Below are positions 23,401 through 29,335 of a stretch of DNA of 64,000 nt, in pieces. The position numbers and the translations under genes are program-made. The stretch's first letter is position 1, and each line of letters starts with the position of its first letter. The DNA comes from Panopea generosa (taxonomy: Eukaryota > Mollusca > Bivalvia > Adapedonta > Hiatellidae). The notes beneath the pieces are model-generated. The model searched no databases. It worked only from the letters and a program-made list of their open reading frames with translations, and was not told the DNA's origin. The stretch is taken from the NCBI GenBank assembly GCA_029582155.1, contig CM055908.1, positions 21,057,406-21,121,405 of the forward strand. The letters run 5' to 3'.

Positions 23401-23664
23401 TTTTATATATATATTGTTTGAAAAATATTCTACCTTTGCATAAAAAGTAGATATAAAAAAATACCAGACTTGAATAAATTTATGTTTTCTATTAAGCTCC
23501 TGTTGAATGAGAAGGCCGAGGCCATGATGGCTGAAGTGGAACAGCTTGTTTCTATCCCAGAAGGCCCTACAGTCCCTGTAACAATGGCAGCCATAGCCAC
23601 ACCTACACTTATCACCCCTGGATTCTCGCAGAGTTCCTTTGACAGTCAATCTGCAGTGATCTAG
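1..23664 (+). CDS. HELQ: HELQ (POLQ-like DNA helicase), 18 exons, 5' incomplete
   Basis: Superfamily 2 3'-5' DNA helicase of the HELQ/Hel308 family. Family members act in the nucleus at stalled forks and breaks, with RPA, RAD51 paralogues and ATR. Joined exons are 2-1576, 2210-2405, 2887-3065, 4307-4507, 5143-5218, 5765-5862, 6552-6659, 7888-8042, 8964-9203, 9918-10059, 11445-11549, 12430-12652, 16367-16524, 17947-18045, 20068-20241, 21760-21873, 22751-22885 and 23497-23664. All junctions are GT-AG and in phase. The joined frame is 1,381 residues plus stop, numbered here from the first whole codon at base 2. Motifs in order: Walker [10 protein letters not shown] (K618), DELH (716-719) split by an intron, SAT (751-753), [30 protein letters not shown] and a C-terminal helix-hairpin-helix. 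Human HELQ is about 1,100 residues; the excess here is the disordered N-terminus. Identity is confident; the start codon lies left of the window. Confidence 0.96.
1885..2120. mobile_element. MITE, family with CCATCCTTAAAAAA termini, copy 1
   Basis: About 235 bp between HELQ exons 1 and 2. The left end GGCCATCCTTAAAAAAATAT is mirrored by the right end ...TTTTTAAGGATTGTCT. Two further copies, at 15672-15919 and 17321-17516, share the internal text. No coding capacity. Confidence 0.75.
2210..2405 (+). CDS. HELQ: HELQ exon 2
   Basis: Residues 526-590 plus one base of codon 591. It holds the conserved lead-in to the helicase core, including [15 protein letters not shown] and GIKSLY. Acceptor TTTACAG, donor GTAAGA. 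The phase-1 end joins the next exon to make the D of DWQDEC. Confidence 0.95.
2520..2690 (-). mobile_element. SINE-B fragment
   Basis: Reverse-strand copy of the tRNA-derived SINE seen best at 26000-26190. Shared blocks are the 3' part (CATTTTCAACACATTTCAGG) and the central region with the pattern GGAAGA...CATCAGAATGAATC. Confidence 0.55.
2887..3065 (+). CDS. HELQ: HELQ exon 3: Walker A
   Basis: Residues 591-650. Contains the Q-motif-like DWQDEC, then [17 protein letters not shown], the nucleotide-binding motif I with K618, and the Ia segment [11 protein letters not shown]. Acceptor TTCCAG. The donor GTTATG is weaker than usual but keeps the frame into VRNMSQ. Confidence 0.95.
4307..4507 (+). 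CDS. HELQ: HELQ exon 4: to first half of DELH
   Basis: Residues 651-717, phase 0 at both ends. [14 protein letters not shown] and [17 protein letters not shown] are typical HELQ core segments. The exon stops after VVVDE, so the catalytic DELH box is split by the intron. Acceptor ACACAG, donor GTAAAA. Confidence 0.96.
4980..5002. repeat. (TA)n microsatellite
   Basis: About eleven TA dinucleotides in the HELQ exon 4-5 intron. A second run of about fifteen AT dinucleotides lies near 20440-20468. Confidence 0.9.
5143..5218 (+). CDS. HELQ: HELQ exon 5: second half of DELH
   Basis: Residues 718-742 plus one base. [15 protein letters not shown] completes motif II and the conserved [10 protein letters not shown] segment. 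Acceptor TTGCAG follows a TA-rich tract; donor GTAAGT. Too short to show as a long open frame, but unambiguous by sequence and phase. Confidence 0.95.
5285..5384. repeat. Half copy of MITE with TTATAATGGCC terminus
   Basis: Right half only. The segment ending AATTGATTTATAATGGTC matches the right end of the full element at 20575-20745. Confidence 0.5.
5765..5862 (+). CDS. HELQ: HELQ exon 6: motif III (SAT)
   Basis: Residues 743-775. [19 protein letters not shown] carries motif III (SAT, 751-753), which couples ATP hydrolysis to unwinding. The exon ends in NDFRP. Acceptor TATCAG, donor GTATGT, phase 0 end. Confidence 0.95.
6270..6440 (-). mobile_element. SINE-C (tRNA-headed) copy
   Basis: Reverse-strand copy. 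Holds TGGGTAAAACCAGTACTGA and the tRNA B-box-like GGGGATCGAACCAGCAACC. Related copies lie at 11590, 22985 and 46650 (reverse) and 12060, 32170 and 62320 (forward). It creates a spurious 91-codon open frame. Confidence 0.6.
6552..6659 (+). CDS. HELQ: HELQ exon 7
   Basis: Residues 776-811, phase 0 at both ends. [17 protein letters not shown] matches the HELQ linker between the two RecA-like domains; the rest is less conserved. Acceptor GTATAG, donor GTAATT. The intron before it carries a SINE fragment. Confidence 0.9.
6985..7880. repeat. 31-bp minisatellite ending at the HELQ exon 8 acceptor
   Basis: About 28 diverged units built on GCCTGTGTATTTAGTATTCT followed by CATATATAACT. Units nearest the exon have CATGTTTTGCT instead. 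The array runs directly into ATGCCTGTTCCAG|TATCTT, the exon 8 acceptor, which resembles a unit. Many units contain TTTAG|TATTCTC. Confidence 0.9.
7888..8042 (+). CDS. HELQ: HELQ exon 8: motif IV
   Basis: Residues 812-862 plus two bases. [18 protein letters not shown] and [15 protein letters not shown] form the start of RecA domain 2 (motif IV). The acceptor TTCCAG sits at the very end of a minisatellite of about 0.9 kb whose units resemble this splice junction. Donor GTTAGT. Confidence 0.95.
8212..8495 (-). mobile_element. SINE-A, best copy
   Basis: Reverse-strand tRNA-derived SINE. Read on the minus strand it starts GGGCCTGATTAGCTCAGTCG (A box) and carries GAGTTCGAATCCCCGCC (B box). It ends in a TTGATTGATT-type tail around 8212. 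Partial or split copies lie at 16102, 22132, 35750, 51602/53056 and 62014. It is a SINE, not a tRNA gene, because the body continues about 200 bp past the tRNA-like head. Confidence 0.8.
8759..8876. repeat. Palindromic element (about 50-bp arms)
   Basis: GTGCTCATTTATTATTGAAT at the left is mirrored by ATTCAATAATAAATGAGCAC at the right. The arms are about 50 bp around a 17-bp loop. Lies in the HELQ exon 8-9 intron. Probably a small foldback transposon. Confidence 0.7.
8964..9203 (+). CDS. HELQ: HELQ exon 9: motif V
   Basis: Residues 863-942 with split codons at both ends. [18 protein letters not shown] and [15 protein letters not shown] are conserved motifs of RecA domain 2, including motif V. 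Acceptor TTTCAG, donor GTAAAA in phase 2. Confidence 0.96.
9204..9917. other. HELQ intron 9, nothing recognised
   Basis: AT-rich sequence without open frames or repeats that I recognise elsewhere in the window. Confidence 0.5.
9918..10059 (+). CDS. HELQ: HELQ exon 10: motif VI
   Basis: Residues 943-990. VILRSPYV is followed by [20 protein letters not shown], the motif VI arginine-finger segment of HELQ/Hel308 helicases. Acceptor CATTAG, donor GTAAAT, phase 0 end. Confidence 0.96.
10435..10615 (-). mobile_element. SINE-B copy
   Basis: Reverse-strand copy: GGGTTTAATGCCATTTTCAA, CTGGTTTTATTGGTGAAGG and a tRNA-like head GATCCCACGACCTC. HELQ exon 10-11 intron. Confidence 0.65.
10960..11064. repeat. 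Half copy of MITE with TTATAATGGCC terminus
   Basis: Contains CCTCCCGCCCTCCCCATTTT and GGATGATAATCTAGCAATTA, then AATTTATAATGGCC. It matches the right half of 20575-20745. Confidence 0.6.
11445..11549 (+). CDS. HELQ: HELQ exon 11
   Basis: Residues 991-1025, phase 0 at both ends. [13 protein letters not shown] matches the start of the winged-helix region that follows motif VI. Acceptor TTACAG, donor GTATTG. Confidence 0.93.
11590..11770 (-). mobile_element. SINE-C copy
   Basis: Reverse-strand copy with CTCAAAGCTAATATGAACCA, CTGGGTAGAACCTGTACTTA and AGAGGCATTGGGTTAAGCTG. A further fragment lies near 11330-11400. HELQ exon 11-12 intron. Confidence 0.55.
12060..12172 (+). mobile_element. SINE-C 3' fragment
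   Basis: TTAGTACTGGTTTTACTCAC followed by GAAGACTTCGAGCATGATTT, the forward 3' body of SINE-C. Confidence 0.5.
12430..12652 (+). CDS. HELQ: HELQ exon 12: winged-helix region
   Basis: Residues 1026-1099 plus one base. [16 protein letters not shown] and [12 protein letters not shown] precede [13 protein letters not shown], the conserved end of the winged-helix domain. Acceptor TTGTTAG, donor GTAAAT. It is followed by the longest HELQ intron, which hosts a 1.86-kb transposon. Confidence 0.95.
13197..13404. mobile_element. piggyBac-like MITE, copy 1 (208 bp)
   Basis: Flanked by TTAA on both sides (13193-13196 and 13405-13408). Termini are CCCTTTACTCCATA and TATATGAAGTAAAGGG. TTAA target sites and CCC...GGG ends are typical of the piggyBac superfamily. 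A long near-perfect hairpin lies in the middle. One unit of the internal TCTATATTAG..GTGTCCAAAG module. Confidence 0.85.
13538..15396. mobile_element. Non-autonomous DNA transposon, 1.86 kb, 41-bp perfect TIRs
   Basis: Left end 13538-13578 and right end 15356-15396 are exact inverted repeats of 41 bp, starting GGGCTTTTCCAGAATTAAAT and including a run of seven G. TTTA flanks both sides (13534-13537, 15397-15400), giving an apparent 4-bp target duplication. Subterminal copies of GCATAAAATTTTAAT occur near both ends. No transposase-like open frame; the inner 1.4 kb is unlike the ends. Superfamily not assigned. Confidence 0.85.
15672..15919. mobile_element. MITE, CCATCCTTAAAAAA family, copy 2
   Basis: Same orientation as the copy at 1885. 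Ends AGACCATCCTTAAAAAAAAA and TTTTTAAGGATGGCCT are inverted repeats. Lies in the HELQ exon 12-13 intron, beside a SINE. Confidence 0.75.
15935..16092 (+). mobile_element. SINE-B fragment
   Basis: AGGTCATAGGTTTGAGCC (B-box-like) is followed by AATGGTGGTTCTACACAGAT and CCAATAAAACTGGTTG. It adjoins a SINE-A copy at 16102. Confidence 0.6.
16102..16305 (-). mobile_element. SINE-A copy, tRNA head missing
   Basis: Body text matches 8212-8400 (GCCATTGAGGGCTAACAGAT, ACCCCATCTCCGCAAGTAAC, GATAATGAGACACAATGTCA). The tRNA-like head is absent. Confidence 0.75.
16367..16524 (+). CDS. HELQ: HELQ exon 13
   Basis: Residues 1100-1152. [18 protein letters not shown] and [19 protein letters not shown] match the start of the ratchet domain. 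Acceptor CTTCAG, donor GTAACT. A truncated TTAA-type MITE begins about 5 nt after the exon end. Confidence 0.95.
16530..16651. mobile_element. Truncated piggyBac-like MITE beside the HELQ exon 13 donor
   Basis: Starts at the second hairpin arm (CTGCACTGTTTTCCACTC) and ends GAAGTAAAGGG, as in the full copies. The first half is missing. It begins about 5 nt after the exon 13 splice donor. Confidence 0.75.
16652..16795 (+). mobile_element. SINE-B fragment
   Basis: TACACAGATTCATG, TCTTCATCCAATCATAAAAC and ACCTGTAAAGTGTTGAAAAA follow the order of the SINE-B body. Confidence 0.5.
17321..17516. mobile_element. MITE, CCATCCTTAAAAAA family, copy 3 (reverse, decayed end)
   Basis: Reads as the reverse complement of the other two copies, with GGGCCATCCTTAAAAAATTT at the left. 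The right terminus is degraded. HELQ exon 13-14 intron. Confidence 0.65.
17517..17912 (+). repeat. Dispersed repeat ending GGGCCTCTTGTTT
   Basis: Ends AAGGCCTATGGGCCTCTTGT at 17891-17910. A related 3' end GGCCCTCTTGGGTCTCTTGT closes the repeat at 25505-25962. I recognise this ending as common in bivalve sequence. Internal text differs between the two. Confidence 0.45.
17947..18045 (+). CDS. HELQ: HELQ exon 14
   Basis: Residues 1153-1185, phase 0 at both ends. [20 protein letters not shown] matches the human segment with LSPAEQNVAAILGV. Acceptor TTGTAG, donor GTATTA. A 25-bp minisatellite starts about 50 nt downstream. Confidence 0.94.
18090..18850. repeat. 25-bp minisatellite
   Basis: About 30 units of CCCCTGATATTAATGA plus CTGCGGAGA, with two interleaved variants (ACTATGGAGA and TTGTGGAGG). 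It begins about 50 nt after the HELQ exon 14 donor. No splice site is copied. Confidence 0.95.
18851..20067. other. HELQ intron 14 remainder
   Basis: AT-rich. The open frames here (e.g. 18842-19093, partly minisatellite) have no recognisable similarity. A short GGTCACCTCTTTTAAGCAGC-type segment near 19575-19700 resembles text at 13010-13150 in reverse, suggesting another dispersed repeat. Confidence 0.4.
20068..20241 (+). CDS. HELQ: HELQ exon 15
   Basis: Residues 1186-1243, phase 0 at both ends. [32 protein letters not shown] and [15 protein letters not shown] are conserved parts of the ratchet domain. Acceptor AAACAG, donor GTAAGT. Confidence 0.96.
20575..20745. mobile_element. Foldback MITE with AGGCCATAATAAATT ends (full copy)
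   Basis: AGGCCATAATAAATTTATTG and TTAGATTATCATCC at the left are mirrored by GGATGATAATCTAGCAATTA and TTATAATGGCCT at the right. The centre is A-rich with a C8 run. Half copies lie at 5285 and 10960. Confidence 0.75.
21247..21585. mobile_element. piggyBac-like MITE, copy 2, expanded
   Basis: TTAA at 21243-21246 and 21586-21589. Ends CCCTTTACTTCATA and TATATGAAGTAAAGGG. Central hairpin at 21299-21362. Unlike the other copies it has about six tandem units of TCTATATTAGAGGTGTCCAA. It is inserted in another repeat with a tRNA-like head near 21120-21200. Confidence 0.85.
21760..21873 (+). CDS. HELQ: HELQ exon 16
   Basis: Residues 1244-1281, phase 0 at both ends. [12 protein letters not shown] is followed by [20 protein letters not shown], the lead-in to the helix-hairpin-helix. 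Acceptor TTGTAG, donor GTGAGA. Confidence 0.95.
22132..22340 (-). mobile_element. SINE-A copy
   Basis: GAATATTATGCATCATTTTA, CTGGGATCCTGGATGGTTAA and the head segment AATCATCACGGCGACTGTGA match the SINE-A body, with internal deletions. HELQ exon 16-17 intron. Confidence 0.65.
22751..22885 (+). CDS. HELQ: HELQ exon 17: helix-hairpin-helix
   Basis: Residues 1282-1326, phase 0 at both ends. [20 protein letters not shown] is the C-terminal helix-hairpin-helix segment, which in the family contacts single-stranded [14 protein letters not shown] follows. Acceptor GTTACAG, donor GTGAAA. Confidence 0.96.
22985..23112 (-). mobile_element. SINE-C copy
   Basis: CTTCCTCGGTAGAACCAGTT, GTTTGGCAGAGGCTAACTGA and GGGGATCAAAGCCACTGG match the reverse-strand SINE-C order. 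Confidence 0.5.
23497..23664 (+). CDS. HELQ: HELQ exon 18 and stop
   Basis: Residues 1327-1381 and a TAG stop at 23662-23664. [20 protein letters not shown] matches the family C-terminus; the last 30 residues are a divergent Ser/Thr/Pro tail. Acceptor ATTAAG is preceded by a TTTTCT tract. Confidence 0.94.
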   Translation, partial: LLLNEKAEAMMAEVEQLVSIPEGPTVPVTMAAIATPTLITPGFSQSSFDSQSAVI

Positions 23665-24360
23665 TTTTACATCCCAGGAAGTAACGCTGTATCATAAAAA
23701 CCTACCATCCAGATCTGTATTTATATATATTAGAAATATTGCAGCTTAAAGTTAAATTTCTAGTAATATTCTTGTTATTATAGCTGCAGTATACAAATTT
23801 GATAATCAGAAGTACTTCAACAATATCAATTAGATATAACTGGGACTGGTCTGAAACGCAGGAATTATCATTTGGATTTAAAGGAATTATATTGGCATAT
23901 TACCGTCAATTCCCTGTCCTAAATACACATGCCCAGCATGAAGATACACTTATAACTTAAAGATATATGCGTCTAAAGTGTCTAATTGCATAGCCTCTTT
24001 ATTACAAACATTGGGTTTCTGAAGCCATGTTTTTGTTTTTGTTTACATTCACCATTTTCAACAAACCGCTTTCGGTATTCCGATCAATCATCGGATAACA
24101 TCATAAAGACTCGTTCCCGATCTCGTTTTCGAGGCTTTGTTCAGAAAGTTTACAGAGTTCAATGTAAACATTGCGCAATACTTTATTGCGGGACATATTA
24201 AAGTTTTGGCCAATATTCAATTGTTGTTAATTTGATAACTTTCAAGTAAATAAAGGTTATACATCAATACATAAGCATTATTTTGTGCACACTGCATACA
24301 GGAAAAGTCTGGATTTACAGCGTGTTTGTGTTACTTGCCAATATAATCCCTTTAAGAGAT
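23665..24360 (+). other. HELQ 3' UTR, with AATAAA inside a MITE
   Basis: Reading from the HELQ stop, the first canonical AATAAA is at 24249-24254 and an ATTAAA is near 24196-24201. Both lie inside the MITE at 23882-24351. The transcript end is inferred from hexamers only. Confidence 0.5.
23882..24351. mobile_element. 470-bp MITE in the HELQ 3' UTR (copy A)
   Basis: Flanked by TTAA (23878-23881, 24352-24355). Ends AGGAATTATATTGGCAT and TTGCCAATATAATCCCT are inverted repeats. A second copy of almost identical length lies inverted at 62628-63098. It supplies the first AATAAA downstream of the HELQ stop. No coding capacity. Confidence 0.85.
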
Positions 24361-25500
24361 GAATGCACATGTTAGTAAAGATAATTGAATCAAGATTTAG
24401 CAAGAATTTGAACGAAAACACGAGTGTTGACAAAGTCTCAATCATTTCGTGTCCTCTGTATAATTCCTTGCTGGTAGTAAGTATTTTCTCTGCTTTATTC
24501 TGGATAATTGTGTCAATCTGCCCTAGATGTTTACTTTCCTTAAAATTAAAAACATACAAGCAGTCCCTTATTTTATATACATTTGCACTTGTGTTATTTA
24601 GCAGCATGACCATGCTGTTTAGGAAGTTGTATAAATATACTGTTATGTCAAGTGTTCGACTATATTTATTAACAAGTGTTTCTTAATGAAGTCATTTATA
24701 TATTCTACATTCATCTATTTGATGTATTTACATGTATTATAACAACACTAGTCTCAATCATGTTTGTTAAATCAGTGTCTATATTCTACTGGATGTTATT
24801 AAAAATGAATATTATATATTTACTACAATGTATTGTTGCTTCTTTGACTTACTTCCCTAGTCTAGGGTCCCAGATTATAAAGATAAAAAATATCTGAATC
24901 TAAATTCAACTAAAGTATTTTAGTCTAAATGTGACTAAATTGCCAAATATTTTAGAAACTAAAGTGAGATATTCAAAAAATTTTTTTGTAAAAATCAGTT
25001 CAAAATCAATTGTTTTGCAAGAAAACGTCGTTAATTTCTTGTAAATTGTCTCCAATGGAAATTACGGTACAAGTTTTGAGTCCTGAGTTTTAGACTCCTA
25101 CATTTGATAATGAATTAAGGACCATAATTATACTGCCTGTGGGAGCTATCTATCTGTATAGTAGTTGTTAATTCTCCATCTCTTTCATCAGATGTTTATA
25201 ACTGCAATTGTCTTCCAAATACAAAATAACTACCCTTCATTTTATTTAGATTTGTCTTAACTGCGTTCAGTTTGGATAGCTTTAAAACAGTTCAAAATAT
25301 ATTTATAAATGCTACTGCTAGGCAAATATAAAAGGTTTATTGGATTACTTATGTTTAGTCACCAGGCAAACAGTTGCCATGAACACATTTTTCTGTTGCT
25401 TGTGTTAGGTTTAATACACATCTAACACTGAATGCAGGTCTGAATAGTGCTGGGAATTACTGCAAGTTATTGTTCACTAATTGAGACATTTCAGACGATT
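24356..25500. other. Intergenic, nothing recognised
   Basis: AT-rich. The open frames at 24278-24686 on both strands overlap one another, and I see no protein similarity in them. Confidence 0.4.
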
Positions 25501-25504
25501 GGTA

Positions 25505-25962
25505 TCATGGTCAATTTTAGGTTTTTATTGCTCTATTGGCCAAAGGCCAGAAGTGCTTATGCGATGGCGCGTTGTCTGTCGTCCGTCGTCTGTCCTCTGT
25601 TAGCAGCACTTTCTCTGAAACCACTAGGCCAATTAAACTGAAACTTCACATGGGTGTTTCTATTGCATAGGAGACTATACAGAAGATTTTTTTTTTTCGC
25701 TCTGAAATTCAAGATGGCCACCATTGCTAAAAATAGTCCAAAACGTAAAAAATCTTCTTCTCATGAACGGCCCAACAGATTTTCAAAATGTTCATGTAGT
25801 AATGATGACCAACTATAGTTTTGTTAGATTTGTTCAAATGGTGTCCCTAGAGTTAAAAATGACCCTGCCCTGATGTTTCTATTGCATAGTAGAATTTCAA
25901 AAAGTGCTATGGCCACTATGAGTCAGTAGAGCGTCCCCAGGCCCTCTTGGGTCTCTTGTTTA
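25505..25962 (+). repeat. Dispersed repeat with bivalve-style GGCCTCTTGTTT ending
   Basis: Contains GGCCAAAGGCCAGAAGTGCT, CGATGGCGCGTTGTCTGTCG and TCAAGATGGCCACCATTGCT, and ends GGCCCTCTTGGGTCTCTTGT. It is more GC-rich than its surroundings. Non-coding. Confidence 0.55.
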
Positions 25963-25999
25963 TATAATAAGGGTCCTCCGTGGTCCAAGGCGCCGTCTC

Positions 26000-26190
26000 A
26001 AGATCATTAAGGGTGTAAGTTTGAGTCCAGCTCGCTCCAAAAACTTTATGTAAGACAGTTTCCAGCAACTTGTGGAAGGACGGTGGTTCTACTCAATCTG
26101 AGGTCTTCCTCCACCAGTAAAACTGGTTATGCCATATATAACCTGAAATGTGTTGAAAATGGCATTAAAACGCCATTAAAAAAAAAAAAT
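26000..26190 (+). mobile_element. SINE-B, best copy with poly(A)
   Basis: tRNA-like head (GGTGTAAGTTTGAGTCCAG) is followed by GGACGGTGGTTCTACTCAAT, CACCAGTAAAACTGGTTATG and TGTTGAAAATGGCATTAAAA, ending in A12. This layout is typical of a tRNA-derived SINE. Confidence 0.7.
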
Positions 26191-26669
26191 TGTATATAAT
26201 AACACGAAATGGTCCCAGACGTCGGATTAATTTTTCTTGAAAGGGATAGCTGTTCATCTTTGTCAGTCATGTCGGATAGTTGTCCCAGGCAAGTTGGTTA
26301 GATGCGATTTGATCAGCTGCCCTACTTAATTTCATCCAGTCATTGTTATAAAGAAAGGACAATAGATGGGTCAAATGTGGCGAGCTGGCTTTATGAATTA
26401 ACAACTGGTCATCAATCAATAAACTCCAAAGTTGTCTGCACTGCACTATTTGTCGTGGGACTTGTGGAGGCAAATTGGGTAACTTTTAAATTCAGACAAT
26501 TATAACTTTTTTTTTCATATTGGAAAGTTGGTTTTAGAATTATAGAAAACTTCTACCTCAGACTGAACTAGTAAGATACTGGCAATACTCTTCAATTCTC
26601 CAATAGGGTATACCACTCTTCTGAACATATTGACATTTTGGGAACAAACAGCTGTGTAAAATAATTGAT

Positions 26670-26885
26670 AATTTACATTTTGAATGGGGTTTAGCACAAT
26701 TTTCAACACATTGCAACTTTCTGTTAATATGGAATCCAATTGTATTGAAGGGCGACCTCAGATATAAATGAGCAGAATCACCTTCCTTCAAGTAACTGAC
26801 AAACATTTTAGACCATGCTGGGCTTGTACTAATATCCTTGGTGGTGAGAAATAAGACATCACTCCTTAGATCATTCAGTTTATTG
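26670..26885 (-). mobile_element. SINE-B copy
   Basis: Reverse-strand copy: TGGGGTTTAGCACAATTTTC, AGTAACTGACAAACATTTTA and GACCATGCTGGGCTTGTACT. It creates part of a spurious 154-codon frame (26558-27022, minus). Confidence 0.6.
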
Positions 26886-26999
26886 ACATTGAGGGAATGG
26901 CTACAAAATAATAATAAATGAAGTTGTGAAAGCATAATATGTTTAATTCTCTTGGCATTACATGTAAATATCACTGAAGACATGAGGCAACGTACATAC

Positions 27000-29086
27000 A
27001 AATTGTTTAACAATGATTTCAAATATTGATAACAAGTATTAGTAAATAAATGTTTTTTTTCAACACAAAGTAAGAATGGTTACATGGGTGATTGTAAGTC
27101 ATATCGAATCTTCTTCCAGGAACTTCAAACATTTATAAAAGCAGAATTTCAGTAAAATAATTTTTATAACCTCTAAATAGACAGAAGAGCATGATAGAAA
27201 GATTAACATACCGATAACAAACTAATGATGCATGAATATAACATTCATTTTGAATAAAGTTGCCACCAAGGGTGAATTTGTACCCAACAACAATGCATAA
27301 AGTAACCTCATTTTTATGACACCTTGTATAAGGTCTGGACTTCGGAATGTCTACTTTTGTATCTACTTTTGTATCGATGATACAATATACTTCCATGATA
27401 CAGATTTGTATCAAAGATACAATATACTTCCATGACATGATTATGAATCAAACATTTTGTTTTAAATTAACCAACAAGGAAAACACTACTCTTGAGAAAA
27501 ATGCTTATATGAAACCTGACAAAGGAGATCATCTGTTCCACCAAAATATCCAAGTATACACTACTTAAATATTTAAAAACTTGAATATAAGAAAAGCATT
27601 TAGGTGATTACGATTTTAGACTGGCCAACAGTACAACTGCATATGGTTTAATTGGCATTGATTAAAGAATAGAATAACCGGTCAAAATACAGTTATTTAT
27701 TCAAGAAAAACTTGAACTATGTCAGATGACTTGTGTTAGTTACAGTGTTATGGTTACTGTGGTTATATAAGACACATTCTTGTTAAGAAATCACTACCAC
27801 TACATATGCCAATATACTGGTAATATATAAATAAAAAAATGTAACATGATGTAAATAAAAAGGACCTAATTTCTAAAAAAAAAAAAAGGCCACAATACAT
27901 AATGTCCACTCAAGCCATTTTGCTCAGCAGACTGGAACGATATAATTTATATTGTTAATTTTAAGAAATTACAAAACAAGTACCAACATTTAACAAACAT
28001 AATGCACTTAGAACCTTCCAATCTATAATTGTTATGTCAGAACATGAAGTTGTCAATACGACAAGAAAATGTATCATATTTAAACCTTAACACATAGCAC
28101 ACTGTGACCTTGTATTTACCACAACTTATTATAATATTCTTAATGGTTATTTGACCTTACACAGCTGTCTGTCGAATATCACACCCACCAGTGAAAAGAT
28201 AACTTCTACCATGTGCAAGTGGTTTGTTGCAGTGTTGCAAGCATGTACTGGGTACTCAAATTTAAATGGCAATGGCTAAAACTTGACATGCGTATGGTCA
28301 ATAACTGATAGTGAACCCCATTCTTGCACGTTACATCCAGCTTTTCTGAGAAATAATGTTACTGCCTGTAAGGACATTTTAAAACATTAAGATGAAACTT
28401 GGTAGAGATCAAAAACATGGCATAAACATGCCTGAGTCACGTGGCTCACTGATAACCTGTAATTACATCTTTTTGATCTTTATAGGGAGGGCATGACCTC
28501 TGATTATCACTTCTGGATCTGACTAGATTTTCAAAAATCTAAATTACAAAACATTTAAAATGATATTGAGTCACGTTAATTAAATAAGGTCTATTTTATT
28601 TACGTCATTTTATCATGGTCAATCAATAAAGAGTATAATTTGAGCAAACAAAACACTACATGATAAAATAAAGGTAGTCAACATTGCACATTTGATTTTA
28701 CAATAGTTATTCTCTGCATGTTTGTAATGCAGTCCAAATTATTTTAACACACAGGCATTTATTTTGGTATCTGTAAGACTTTTTTAAGTATTTTCAGCTT
28801 AATTAAGTTATTATTATAATTATTTAAAATGGACTGGTAACCATAAAACTGGATTGCACTTGAAATAGGTGGTAATTTCTAATTCTGTACAAGCAATGAG
28901 TAAAACTGTATTGAATATGTGTATCAGACTGCTTGTCTATATCAGTTTGTGAAATAAGCACAAAACAGTTCACTCTACAGCAATAGTATTACACCTTTCT
29001 AAGCTAACCTTACTAATTACAATAAAAATTCTCTTTGCTTGATGGCTAAAACTATGGACAGACTTTGAGGTGCTCCCCATTCCTAC
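27000..29086. other. Intergenic, no gene recognised
   Basis: A short local repeat, ATCTACTTTTGTATC and ATACAATATACTTCCATGA twice, lies at 27350-27440. The rest is AT-rich unique-looking sequence that could include a long LST2 3' UTR. Confidence 0.4.
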
Positions 29087-29335
29087 CTGTGATGTTTGTG
29101 TGATACTGTCAGAATCACATATGATGTTTGTGTGATACTGTCAGAATCACCTGTGATGTTTGTGTGATACTGTCAGAATCACATGTGATGTTTGTGTGAT
29201 ACTGTCAGAATCACATGTGATGTTTGTGTGATACGATCAGAATCACATGTGATGTTTGTGTGATACTGTCAGAATCACCTGTGATGTTTGTGTGATACTG
29301 TCAGAATCACCTGTGATGTTTGTGTGATACTGCCA
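29087..29335. repeat. 32-bp minisatellite
   Basis: Eight nearly identical units built on TGATGTTTGTGTGATACTGT followed by CAGAATCACCTG. Each unit has a GTGAT...ATCAC pairing. Contiguous units leave no spacers. Confidence 0.95.

Noticed and set aside
24278-24897. Overlapping frames of 107-111 codons on both strands
   Set aside because: Low-complexity, AT-rich, hydrophobic translations overlapping each other and the MITE edge. No start or splice support.
26558-27022. 154-codon minus-strand frame
   Set aside because: Its central part is a reverse SINE-B copy and the rest has no recognisable protein similarity.
29087-29335. Regular 32-bp repeats resembling a CRISPR array
   Set aside because: Units are contiguous with no unique spacers, there are no cas genes, and the window is clearly animal DNA. 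It is a minisatellite.
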